Shown here: positions 7,781 through 15,074 of the stretch, piece by piece
Position numbering within the stretch: the first letter of the stretch is position 1
How the letters are laid out: every line of letters starts with the position of its first letter
Assembly: GCA_964631605.1 (NCBI GenBank)
Contig: CAZVYG010000039.1
Location: 1-42,819, forward strand
Length of the DNA: 42,819 bases
DNA from: JARKQH01 sp964631605
GTDB lineage: Bacteria; Verrucomicrobiota; Verrucomicrobiia; Limisphaerales; UBA8199
Direction of reading: 5' to 3'
Notes under the pieces: model-generated
The model's database searches: none
What the model saw: the letters and a program-made list of their open reading frames with translations, nothing else
What the model was told of the DNA's origin: nothing
Position numbers and translations under genes: made by a program

Positions 7781-8655
7781 GCGAGTCCTCGTTTGGCTTT
7801 GAGATTGAAGTGGATGATGTAAGTTCGTTCCCTGTCTTTGACGCCCTCGGGAAAAGGACGGCCGATGGTCTTGACGCGGTCCAGGGTGCTGCGCACCGAG
7901 GCGTCCACCAGCGCATCGCCGGAGCCCTTGCTGATGCGGGCCGATACCACGGTCCCGTCCCGCGCGATGGTTACTGTGACGACGGTGATGGCGTCGTCGG
8001 AAGCTGTATCGGAGGGGGGGACCCAGGCGTTTTCATAAACGGTCTTCACCCAGGCGGCATAGCTGGCATAGGTGGGGCCGCCGCCGCCCGGGCCAAAATC
8101 CTCGATGGTGGTGGGCGCGGCGGCGGCCTCGCGGATGCTCGAGGCGGCGCGGGCAATCTGCTGTCGGGCTTGAGCCAGGGCGCGTTCGCCGGCTTCCATG
8201 CCGGCCTTGGAAGTCTTGGTCGGGGTGTCCTTCCGGGTCACGATTTTCGTGCTGATGGCCGGTTTCCGCGGTCTTTGGACGTCGAGCGAGTCAGGGTCCG
8301 GCGTCAGGTCCCTGGCCGTCTTGACCGGCTCCGGTTCGCGGGCCTTCGGCTCGGGCTTGGCGGGTTCCGGTTTTGGCTCGGGGGCGGGCGCCGGGGCCGG
8401 CGCTGGTTTAACCACCGGCGGGGGCGGGGCGGGCGTGGGGGGAGCCGGAGTGGGCGGGGGCGGCCTGACATTGGGGTTGCCGCCTCCCACCACGGCGGCG
8501 TCCACCAGCCGGTCGGGGATGAAATCAATGACGGGCAGGTTTTCGAGCGGATTGCGCGGCGACAGGAACGCCGGGCCGACAAAGAGGATGACCAGCAGCA
8601 GGAGGTGCATGCCTGCCGATGCGATCAAACACTTTTGTTGGAGGCTGAGGTTCAT
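7777..8655 (-). CDS. tolA: TolA/TonB-type energy-transducing protein
   Basis: Inner-membrane protein that couples TolQR proton flow to the outer membrane. One N-terminal transmembrane helix (LIASAGMHLLLLVILFVG) is followed by a Pro-rich stretch (residues about 60-110, PPPPTPAPPTP and PEPKPEPAKPEP) spanning the periplasm. A helical Ala-rich part comes next, and then a TonB/TolA C-terminal domain (VTVTIARDGTVVSARISKGSG ... ALVDASVRSTL) ends the protein. The frame is open upstream into tolR, but the ATG at 8655 sits 7 bp after the tolR stop and gives the membrane helix in the right place. It overlaps tolB by 4 bp. Operon position rather than similarity decides TolA over TonB. Confidence 0.85.
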   Translation of the reverse strand: MNLSLQQKCLIASAGMHLLLLVILFVGPAFLSPRNPLENLPVIDFIPDRLVDAAVVGGGNPNVRPPPPTPAPPTPAPPPPVVKPAPAPAPAPEPKPEPAKPEPKAREPEPVKTARDLTPDPDSLDVQRPRKPAISTKIVTRKDTPTKTSKAGMEAGERALAQARQQIARAASSIREAAAAPTTIEDFGPGGGGPTYASYAAWVKTVYENAWVPPSDTASDDAITVVTVTIARDGTVVSARISKGSGDALVDASVRSTLDRVKTIGRPFPEGVKDRERTYIIHFNLKAKRGLA

Positions 8656-8662
8656 GTGGTCG

Positions 8663-9073
8663 CTAGCGGGGTTGGGTCCGCAGCGAATAACGCGTGATGC
8701 CGTTGCGCTGGCAGCGGTCAATAATCGCGTATAAATGTTTGTTGAATCCCATCTCGTCGGCGCGAATATAGACCACGAGGTTGGGATTGTATCGAAAATC
8801 CTGCACCAACTGGCGCTCGATGGCCTCGAGGCTCATGCGCTGGCGATTGAGCAGGTAAACTCCCTCGCGGGTGATTTCGACCGTGCGCACGTCCTGGGCG
8901 GTCACCGGCTTGTCCGGGATGCCGCCGCGGGGAAGGCGCAGGTTGATGCTCTGCTCGAGCAGCGGGGTGGTGATGATGAAAATAATGAGCAGGACAAACG
9001 CCAGGTCCAGCAGCGGGGTGATATTGATCTCGCTGAGGGTGACCAGGGAACTGCGTTGGGAGAAACGGCGCAC
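8663..9073 (-). CDS. tolR: ExbD/TolR biopolymer transport protein
   Basis: A 136-residue proton-channel partner of TolQ. The single transmembrane helix carries the key Asp: INITPLLDLAFVLLIIFIITT, matching the ExbD/TolR consensus in which Asp lines the proton path. The periplasmic domain ends with IRADEMGFNKHLYAIIDRCQ, a typical TolR C-terminal element. It lies between tolQ (19 bp upstream) and tolA (7 bp downstream). Confidence 0.93.
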   Translation of the reverse strand: MRRFSQRSSLVTLSEINITPLLDLAFVLLIIFIITTPLLEQSINLRLPRGGIPDKPVTAQDVRTVEITREGVYLLNRQRMSLEAIERQLVQDFRYNPNLVVYIRADEMGFNKHLYAIIDRCQRNGITRYSLRTQPR

Positions 9074-9092
9074 GGGAAGGCAGGCTTGGAAC

Positions 9093-9809
9093 TCAGTCCT
9101 CGAGATACTCGGTTTCCATTTTGGAAACCAGGTCCTGCGCGAAGTTGTCCAGCTCGACCGTCAGGACGCGCAGATTATGCACCAGCCAGTTGTAACCGAA
9201 CATTGAAGGGATGGCGACCAACAGGCCGGCCACCGTGGTGATCAGCGCCGCCGCCACGCCCGGCGCCATGGCTGAGAGGGTGGCGCTGCCCTGCTGGGCG
9301 ATGTGCCCGAAGGTGCTCATCACCCCCCAGACCGTCCCCAGCAACCCGAGGAAGGGGGCGCCGCTGACGGCAATGGCCAACAGAATAAGGCCCGACTCCA
9401 ACTTGAGCGACTCCTGGGCAACAGCGTTTTCCATGGTCCGCTTCACATGCTCCATGGCCTTGAGCGAGAGATGGGCTTTCCGGCCGTTGGTCTCGGGATT
9501 TCGCAGGCGGGTGTCCAATTCCAGGCTCCCGGCCTGATACACCATGAACAAGGGGCAGCCCTCCGCCTGCACCCGCCGGTCAAAGACGTCTAGCACGTGT
9601 TTTTGGGTGCGGTATTCGGTGGTGAAATACTGGTTGAGCTTCTTGGCCCGGCGCATCTGCAAGGCTTTGGCGATCATGACCGACCAGGCGATGATCGAAA
9701 AGATCAACAAACAGACGATGATCGCTTTAGCCTCGGGGGTCGCCTGACCCCAGATGTAAAGCAATTCCGCCTGTTTGGCAGTGGCTGCGGCAAAAAATGG
9801 CGCGTTCAT
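9093..9809 (-). CDS. tolQ: MotA/TolQ/ExbB proton channel family protein
   Basis: Inner-membrane proton channel subunit, 238 residues, with three transmembrane segments: one near the N-terminus (AIIVCLLIFSIIAWSVMIA) and two in the C-terminal half. These contain the conserved GAPFLGLLGTVWGVM and APGVAAALITTVAGLLVAIP motifs. First gene of the tol operon; a promoter-like sequence lies about 110 bp upstream. No ybgC or cpoB homologue is present in the window. Confidence 0.94.
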   Translation of the reverse strand: MNAPFFAAATAKQAELLYIWGQATPEAKAIIVCLLIFSIIAWSVMIAKALQMRRAKKLNQYFTTEYRTQKHVLDVFDRRVQAEGCPLFMVYQAGSLELDTRLRNPETNGRKAHLSLKAMEHVKRTMENAVAQESLKLESGLILLAIAVSGAPFLGLLGTVWGVMSTFGHIAQQGSATLSAMAPGVAAALITTVAGLLVAIPSMFGYNWLVHNLRVLTVELDNFAQDLVSKMETEYLED

Positions 9810-9918
9810 TCCGACACGATCTCTCTCCGACTCCGCATACTTGGTCGTGAGGAATAGAAGCGCCCAAGCGGGACCGACATCAAAAAAACAAATGCCAACC
9901 GAACGTAACTTCCGTTTG

Positions 9919-9946
9919 TATCTAACAGCGTTCTCAAAAAATGCAA
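9919..9946 (-). promoter_or_regulatory. Candidate sigma-70 promoter for the tol-pal operon
   Basis: Read on the reverse strand: TTGCAT (9946-9941), a 16-bp spacer, then TAGATA (9924-9919). Both boxes match the consensus at 4 of 6 or better, and the region is AT-rich in a GC-rich window. Transcription would start about 100 nt before tolQ. The rest of 9810-10101 shows no gene; it contains short A-runs and a GC-rich segment near uppP. Confidence 0.45.
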
Positions 9947-10101
9947 CAAGTTTTTGATCGAAAAATAGAGAACCTGTTTCGGGCTTGTCGAGGTCTTTCG
10001 AGCAGGGGTGGGAATCGCCCGAGGCTCCGCGTCAGGCGTTGGCCCGGGGCGGGCATTGCCGGGAGCGCCGTTCGGCGCCGCGGCGTCCCGACCGCCAACG
10101 T

Positions 10102-10938
10102 TCAGCCCAAAAGCAGGAGCAGGACCAGGACCAGGGCAAGCGCAATGCGATACCAGCCGAACAGAATGAAGGTGTGGGTTTGGACATAGCCCAAAAGCCA
10201 TTTCACCGCGATAAACGAGACCACCGCGGCGACCAGAAACCCCAGGCCGACCATCGGCCAGAACTCGGAAGGCGCCCCGGAGGACTCCTGAACGGTCTTG
10301 AGAATCTTGAGGGCGCCGGCGGCGAGCATGGTCGGGATGCCCACCAGGAAAGTGAATTCTGTGGCGGCAACGCGGTTGAGTCCGAACAGGAGGGCGAGGA
10401 GGATGGTGGCGCCGGAGCGGGACGTGCCGGGGAACACGGCCGCCAGGAGCTGGCCGATGCCGACCGCCAGCACAATGGGCCAGGTGACCTCGTTGAGGAG
10501 CTGGCGGCCCCGGAGCCGATGCTCGACCGCAACAAAGAGAGCGCCGCCCACCGCCAGCGCAATGGCCACCGGGAGAATGTGCTCTGGAAGTCTGAAGTCA
10601 TTCTTCTCCAGCAGGAAGCCGCCAACGCCGGTCACGGCAAAGGCCGTCAGAATCTTGAGCAGGTAATCACGCGTGGCCGGGGCCCGCCATTCAAAGACGA
10701 ATTGGCGAAGCCGGTCGGGAAACAAGGGCAGCACCGCCAGCACGGCGCCGGATTGAATCACCACGTTGAAGAGGTCTTTAAGCGGGCCCGCCTGGACCAG
10801 CCAATGGGATTGGGGCAGCACCTGGGCAAACGCAAAAACCTTTTCGGCGATGATCAGGTGGCCGGTCGAGGAAATCGGGATGAACTCGGTAATCCCTTCG
10901 ATGATACCAAGCAGCAGAACCGTTATCCACAGCGGCAT
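10102..10938 (-). CDS. uppP: Undecaprenyl-diphosphatase (UppP/BacA)
   Basis: Integral membrane enzyme that dephosphorylates undecaprenyl pyrophosphate to recycle the lipid carrier for peptidoglycan and surface glycans. Both family motifs are intact: the first loop EGITEFIPISSTGHLI, with the catalytic Glu/His region, and the second FPGTSRSGATILLALLFG, with the essential Arg. About eight hydrophobic segments follow the usual layout. ATG 10938 (MPLWITVLLLG) gives the standard N-terminus, 278 residues; ATG 10968 would add ten residues. Neither has a clear ribosome-binding site, and the longer open frame upstream lacks hydrophobic character. The gene is monocistronic and divergent from the oxidoreductase at 11112. 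Confidence 0.93.
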   Translation of the reverse strand: MPLWITVLLLGIIEGITEFIPISSTGHLIIAEKVFAFAQVLPQSHWLVQAGPLKDLFNVVIQSGAVLAVLPLFPDRLRQFVFEWRAPATRDYLLKILTAFAVTGVGGFLLEKNDFRLPEHILPVAIALAVGGALFVAVEHRLRGRQLLNEVTWPIVLAVGIGQLLAAVFPGTSRSGATILLALLFGLNRVAATEFTFLVGIPTMLAAGALKILKTVQESSGAPSEFWPMVGLGFLVAAVVSFIAVKWLLGYVQTHTFILFGWYRIALALVLVLLLLLG

Positions 10939-11070
10939 GCGGGTAGAGACAAAAAAAAGCGGGGGCATGCAAGTCACAAACGCGTCCTGGGTCAAAAACC
11001 ACGCGCCGGCCCGGCGGCATCCTCCACGCCGTCCCTTCCGGCCCGGAGTTGAATTGGGGACAGATACTCC

Positions 11071-11099
11071 TTGCCAAGCCGCGGGCGGCTGACCATAAC
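11071..11099 (+). promoter_or_regulatory. Candidate sigma-70 promoter for the exported oxidoreductase
   Basis: TTGCCA (11071-11076), a 17-bp spacer and CATAAC (11094-11099). The -10 box ends 12 bp before the ATG at 11112, so the transcript leader would be only about 5 nt. Confidence 0.45.
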
Positions 11100-11111
11100 T
11101 GAGCACCTACT

Positions 11112-12497
11112 ATGAGACTGAATTGTGCCACGATTGCGGTGACCGCCATGCTTGCCCATGTTCTGCCTCTCGCCGGCCTCGGCGCCGAGCCCACGGTTCG
11201 GCTGATCACCCTGGACCCCGGCCATTTCCACGCCGGCCTGGTGCAGAAGTTCATGTACCCCCAGGTCAGCCCCGTGGTTTATGTTTATGCGCCGGGCGGT
11301 CCCGAGTTGGAGGATCATCTCAACCGCGTGCAGAGTTTCAACACGCGCGCCGAGAACCCCACCCGCTGGGAAGAGAAAGTCTATACGGGCAAGGATTTCC
11401 TGGACCGGATGCTGCGGGAGCGGGCGGGGAACGTGGTGGTGATCTCCGGCAACAACGCCCGGAAAACCGAGTACATCTACAAGTCCATCAACGGCGGCTT
11501 CAACGTCCTGGCCGACAAACCGATGGCCATTGACCCCAAAGGCTTCAAGCTGCTGCAAAAGGCTTTCGATCGTGCCGGGAAAAAGCAGGTTTTGCTCTAC
11601 GACATCATGACCGAGCGCTACGAGATCAACTCGATGCTGCAGCGCGAGCTGGCCCAAATGCCCGAGTTGTTCGGCACGTTCGAGGCCGGCAGCCTGGCCA
11701 ACCCCGCCGTGGAGATGGAGAGTGTGCATCATTTCTTCAAGGAGGTCGCCGGCAAGGCGCTCGTCCGCCCGCCGTGGTTCTATGACGTGCGGCAGCAAGG
11801 GGAAGCCGTGACCGACGTGGCGACGCACCTGGTGGACCTGGTCCAGTGGGGCTGTTTTCCCAACCTGACGCTGGATTGGAAGCGGGACGTCAAGATTCTG
11901 GACGCCAACCGCTGGCCCACGGGTATCACGCGCGAGCAGTTCAAGCGTTCGACCGGGCTGGACGATTTCCCGGCCTACCTGAAGCGCGACGTGGGCCCCG
12001 ACGGCAGGCTGCAGGTGTACCAGAACGGGGACATCACTTTCGCGCTCCGTGGCATCCATGCCAAAGTGCGCGTGCGGTGGAATTTCGAAGCGCCCGCCGG
12101 CACCAAGGACACACACTCCGCCCTCATGCGCGGCACCAAAGCCAACCTCGTTATTCTTCAGGGCCCGGAAGAGCAATATAAGCCGGTCCTGTATGTCGAA
12201 AACAAGTCCGGCGCCCCCGCCCAACAGTTCGAAGGCGTTCTGCGCGCGGCCGTGAACAAGCTTTGCGCCACCTGGCCGGGCCTGGCGGTCAAACCGGCGG
12301 GAAAAAGGTGGGAGATTGTCGTGCCCGACCAGTACCACACGGGACATGAGGCGCATTTTGGCGAAGTCACGCAGAAGTTCCTGCAGTACCTGGAGCAAAA
12401 GCGGTTGCCGGACTGGGAAGTGCCCAACATGATTGCCAAATATTATACCACCTCGGAGGCCTACCGCATCGCCCACGCCAAACAGGGCAGGCGCTAA
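11112..12497 (+). CDS. Exported Gfo/Idh/MocA-like oxidoreductase with C-terminal PF16490-type domain
   Basis: A 461-residue protein with an N-terminal signal peptide (TAMLAHVLPLAGLGAEP). A Rossmann-like NAD(P)-binding domain follows (VVVISGNNARKTEYIYKSINGGFNVLADKPMAI). The DKPMAI element corresponds to the EKP motif of Gfo/Idh/MocA enzymes, which act on sugars or inositols, but the first glycine loop is degenerate (LITLDPGHFHAG). The C-terminal half (RVRWNFEAPAGTKDTH, VVPDQYHTGHEAHF) matches the putative oxidoreductase C-terminal domain seen in Bacteroidota and Verrucomicrobiota. Export fits Tat-independent periplasmic localisation, which is odd for a cofactor-dependent enzyme. The substrate is unknown. 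A DUF6580 gene follows 7 bp later. Confidence 0.82.
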   Translation: MRLNCATIAVTAMLAHVLPLAGLGAEPTVRLITLDPGHFHAGLVQKFMYPQVSPVVYVYAPGGPELEDHLNRVQSFNTRAENPTRWEEKVYTGKDFLDRMLRERAGNVVVISGNNARKTEYIYKSINGGFNVLADKPMAIDPKGFKLLQKAFDRAGKKQVLLYDIMTERYEINSMLQRELAQMPELFGTFEAGSLANPAVEMESVHHFFKEVAGKALVRPPWFYDVRQQGEAVTDVATHLVDLVQWGCFPNLTLDWKRDVKILDANRWPTGITREQFKRSTGLDDFPAYLKRDVGPDGRLQVYQNGDITFALRGIHAKVRVRWNFEAPAGTKDTHSALMRGTKANLVILQGPEEQYKPVLYVENKSGAPAQQFEGVLRAAVNKLCATWPGLAVKPAGKRWEIVVPDQYHTGHEAHFGEVTQKFLQYLEQKRLPDWEVPNMIAKYYTTSEAYRIAHAKQGRR

Positions 12498-12504
12498 GGG
12501 CGAG

Positions 12505-13191
12505 ATGCTTGAAAAAGGGGCGTCAGACCGTATGCTGCCCGTTGTGAAAACCAGCTTGGCCCTGCCGGTGGCGCTGATGATTGTGTTCGCGCTTTCGCGC
12601 ATTCCGGGCATGCTGCCGGAGAACTTCAGCGCCGCCTATGCGATCGCCTTTTGCGCCGGGGTTTACTTTACGGGGGGCATGGCGTGGTGGCTGCCGTTGG
12701 GGACCCTCCTGCTGACGGACCTGGGGCTCAATTGCTACTATTATTTTTATCTGGGCTATCACGTGTTTGACCTGCCGGTGCTCAAGTATCAACTGTTCAA
12801 CTACGTGGCCTACGTGTTCCTCATTTGGTTCGGCCGGCGGCACAAGCCGCAAGCGTCGTTCCTGTCGCTGCTGGGGGGTGGCATTCTGGGGGCGCTGGTG
12901 TTTTATTTCCTCACCAACACGGCTTCGTGGTTTTTCAATCCCTTTGGCAACCCGGAGTACACCAGGAACCTGCTTGGCTGGATCATGGCCCTGACCAAAG
13001 GCACGGCGGGCTGGCCGCAAACCTGGGAATTCTTCCGCAACACCCTCCTGAGCGGGGGATTGTTCACCGGCCTGTTTGTGGGGGCGATGAAGCTCGGCGA
13101 GGCGGCGGAGTCCGCGCGCGAAAAGGAGCCGGTGGAGGAACCGGGCGAGGCCCCGGAGGAAGAGCCGGCGCCGGAAGAGGGGAAGGCGTGA
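12505..13191 (+). CDS. DUF6580 family membrane protein (putative transporter component)
   Basis: About five or six hydrophobic segments starting with LALPVALMIVFALSRI. The sequence has the family's layout: an NFSAAYAIAFCAGVYF segment, LLLTDLGLN, a conserved aromatic stretch and FLTNTASWFFNP, followed by a Gly/Thr-rich helix. The family resembles the substrate-binding subunit of ECF transporters, but its function is not established. The C-terminus is an unusual acidic Glu/Pro-rich tail (EKEPVEEPGEAPEEEP) probably facing the cytoplasm. ATG 12505 is preferred because AAGGGCG lies just upstream; ATG 12532 is the alternative. It overlaps the next gene by 4 bp (GTGA). Confidence 0.78.
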   Translation: MLEKGASDRMLPVVKTSLALPVALMIVFALSRIPGMLPENFSAAYAIAFCAGVYFTGGMAWWLPLGTLLLTDLGLNCYYYFYLGYHVFDLPVLKYQLFNYVAYVFLIWFGRRHKPQASFLSLLGGGILGALVFYFLTNTASWFFNPFGNPEYTRNLLGWIMALTKGTAGWPQTWEFFRNTLLSGGLFTGLFVGAMKLGEAAESAREKEPVEEPGEAPEEEPAPEEGKA

Positions 13192-13697
13192 GCGCGGGGT
13201 CAGGCGGGGGCGTGCGGCGGGTGGGAGTGATTTCGGACACGCATAATTTTCTTGACCCGCGCGTGCTGCAACTGTTCGCGGGAGTGGACCACATTCTGCA
13301 TGCGGGCGACATCGGTCTGCCGCGAATTCTCCACCAACTCGAAGAAGTGGCGCCGGTCACCGCGGTGATGGGGAACACCGATGACCCCGGCCTGGGTTAT
13401 CGGCAAACGGAGGTGCTGGAGCTGGACAAGCTGAAGTTTCTCATCCACCACATTGTCAACCCGCATCAATGGAGCGAGTCGGTGCGGCGCCTGCTGGATC
13501 GGGAACGGCCGGACGCCGTGGTGTTCGGCCATACCCATAAACCGTTCAACGAGACGATCCAGGGGGTTCTGTTCTTCAACCCCGGTTACGCCGGCAAACC
13601 CCGTTTCGGCATGCCTCGAAGCGTGGCCGTGCTTCACCTTGCGAGTGGAAGAATTCGTCCCGAGTTCCTGCCGCTGCCCGAGTCGGAAGGTTCCTGA
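13188..13697 (+). CDS. YfcE/MJ0936-type metallophosphoesterase
   Basis: A 169-residue phosphodiesterase of the YfcE family. Motifs in order: VGVISDTHN (metal ligands D and H), HAGDIG, VMGNTDD (the GNxD element), IHHIV and VFGHTHKP, followed by FFNPGYAG. The family hydrolyses phosphodiesters with Mn2+ or Ni2+; the natural substrate is uncertain. The GTG at 13188 forms a GTGA overlap with the DUF6580 stop and has a strong upstream GAGGGGAAGG, so it was chosen over GTG 13212. Translational coupling suggests the membrane protein and this enzyme act together (inference). Confidence 0.87.
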   Translation: MSAGSGGGVRRVGVISDTHNFLDPRVLQLFAGVDHILHAGDIGLPRILHQLEEVAPVTAVMGNTDDPGLGYRQTEVLELDKLKFLIHHIVNPHQWSESVRRLLDRERPDAVVFGHTHKPFNETIQGVLFFNPGYAGKPRFGMPRSVAVLHLASGRIRPEFLPLPESEGS

Positions 13698-13734
13698 GTT
13701 CGCCCGTGACCTGGCTTTCGCCTTTGGCGGGGCA

Positions 13735-14028
13735 CTACTCCGCCATGGCGTCCAAATCGCCCAGTGGACGTTTGAACGTCGCGGCGGCCGGCTTGGCAAC
13801 CAGCGCTTCGGCCGTGGGTTTCACACTCTTGGAGGCTGCCGCCACAGGCAGGGCCACCACAAACAGGGCGCTGCCAACGATGGTCGAAGCCAGGCACAGC
13901 GGCCGGACAACCACGGCATCGGCCGCCACCGCCAGCGGTCCAGGAGTTTTTTCCGCCGCGGCGGCCCGGGGTGCACCCGCTCCGGCCAAGGCCAGGGCGC
14001 AAACCAATGTCAGACATTTCGTTTTCAT
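13735..14028 (-). CDS. Small exported/membrane protein of unknown function
   Basis: A 97-residue protein starting MKTKCLTLVCALALAGAGA, a clear signal peptide with likely cleavage after AAAA. A second hydrophobic stretch, VRPLCLASTIVGSALFVVALPVAAAS, is long enough to cross the membrane. Its arrangement resembles small conserved membrane proteins in other Gram-negative bacteria that are annotated only as hypothetical. It ends with a short charged tail. It is convergent with the YfcE-like gene and divergent from the LysR gene, so the LysR regulator could control it. I cannot assign a function. Confidence 0.68.
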   Translation of the reverse strand: MKTKCLTLVCALALAGAGAPRAAAAEKTPGPLAVAADAVVVRPLCLASTIVGSALFVVALPVAAASKSVKPTAEALVAKPAAATFKRPLGDLDAMAE

Positions 14029-14131
14029 TGCCCGGCTATTCAGCCTCAAGCGATTGCCACTGTCGAACCATTTCCACGAACTGTTTTCGCGCGCTTGCGC
14101 CCCTCACCGGGCAATGCCACCCTCGGGGGCA

Positions 14132-15028
14132 ATGAACATTCACCACCTGGAATTGTTCTATTACGTGGCCCGGCACGGCGGCATCACCGAAGCCGTTCGA
14201 AACATTCCCTACGGCATCCAGCAGCCGGCCGTGAGCGGGCAGGTGGCCCAACTCGAGGAATACCTTGGGGTGGTCCTGTTTCAGCGCCGACCCTTCGCCC
14301 TCACGCCCGCGGGCGAGAAGCTTTACCGGTTCATCGAGCCGTTTTTCTCGAATGTGGAGAATGTCGCCGCCGAATTGCAGGGGGGAAAGGCGCGGCAGGT
14401 TCGAATCGGCGCTTCGACAGTCATCCTGCGGGATCACCTGCCGCGGTTTTTCAAGAAAGTCCGGGCCCGTTTTCCGAACCTGAAGATTACTCTGCGGGAG
14501 GGATACCAAATGGAATTGGAGGCCTTGCTGCAAAAGGAGGAGATTGACCTGGCGCTCACCGTGATCGAAAAGAAGCCGCCCTCGGGCATCCATTCGCTCC
14601 CGCTGGTCAGCCTGCCGTTGGCCCTGCTGGTTGACGCTTCCGGCAGTGTCACGGCCCCGGAGCAACTCTGGAGCCGGGACCGCATCCAGGAACCGCTGAT
14701 CTGTCTGCCGGCGCACGAGGCCATCAGCCGCCATTTTCAGCAGGGCTTGAGCCGCCGGGGGGTGGACTGGTTTCCCGGTATGGAAGTCAGTTCAATTGAC
14801 CTGATCGAGACCTATGTGGCCGGCGGGTTTGGGATAGGCGTGTCGGTGCGGGTGCCCAAGGCCCGCGTTCCCGACGGCGTTCGGGTCATCCCTCTGCCGC
14901 CCGGGGAATTTGAACCGATCAGCGTCGGAGCCCTGTGGCGCGGCAAGGTCCCGGCGGTCATGCAGGCGCTGCTGGACGAGCTGCAGGCGGGGGCCAAACG
15001 CCTGGCGGAGCCGGATGCCGAAGAATAA
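14132..15028 (+). CDS. LysR-family transcriptional regulator
   Basis: A 298-residue regulator. The N-terminal winged helix-turn-helix is visible (ELFYYVARHGGITEAVRN ... QQPAVSGQVAQLEEYLG ... LFQRRPFALTPAG), followed by the linker helix and a periplasmic-binding-protein-like effector domain with two lobes (RQVRIGASTVILRDHLP; IDLALTVIEKKPP). LysR proteins usually regulate a divergent neighbour in response to a small ligand; here that would be the small exported protein at 13735, 103 bp away. ATG 14132 with upstream GGGGGC is chosen over ATG 14114. Ligand and targets unknown. Confidence 0.88.
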   Translation: MNIHHLELFYYVARHGGITEAVRNIPYGIQQPAVSGQVAQLEEYLGVVLFQRRPFALTPAGEKLYRFIEPFFSNVENVAAELQGGKARQVRIGASTVILRDHLPRFFKKVRARFPNLKITLREGYQMELEALLQKEEIDLALTVIEKKPPSGIHSLPLVSLPLALLVDASGSVTAPEQLWSRDRIQEPLICLPAHEAISRHFQQGLSRRGVDWFPGMEVSSIDLIETYVAGGFGIGVSVRVPKARVPDGVRVIPLPPGEFEPISVGALWRGKVPAVMQALLDELQAGAKRLAEPDAEE

Positions 15029-15048
15029 CCACTCTGGACTTTTGCCCT

Positions 15049-15074
15049 CGGCGGGGGAGAGCTAATCTCCGCCG
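15049..15074 (+). promoter_or_regulatory. Hairpin abutting the PAP2-GT39 start codon
   Basis: CGGC (15049-15052) pairs with GCCG (15071-15074), and GGAGA (15056-15060) pairs with TCTCC (15066-15070), leaving a GGG bulge and a GCTAA loop. The GGGGGAGAG inside it is the only purine-rich candidate ribosome-binding site, so the fold could mask it. It could equally be the LysR terminator (21 bp after that stop). Confidence 0.35.

Noticed and set aside
10992..12611. 539-codon minus-strand frame opposite the exported oxidoreductase
   Set aside because: It is a GC-driven shadow: its composition is Gly/His/Arg/Val-rich with no recognisable domain, and the plus-strand gene has a signal peptide and known motifs. 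The same holds for 24498-26627 (plus) and 31254-33638 (minus).
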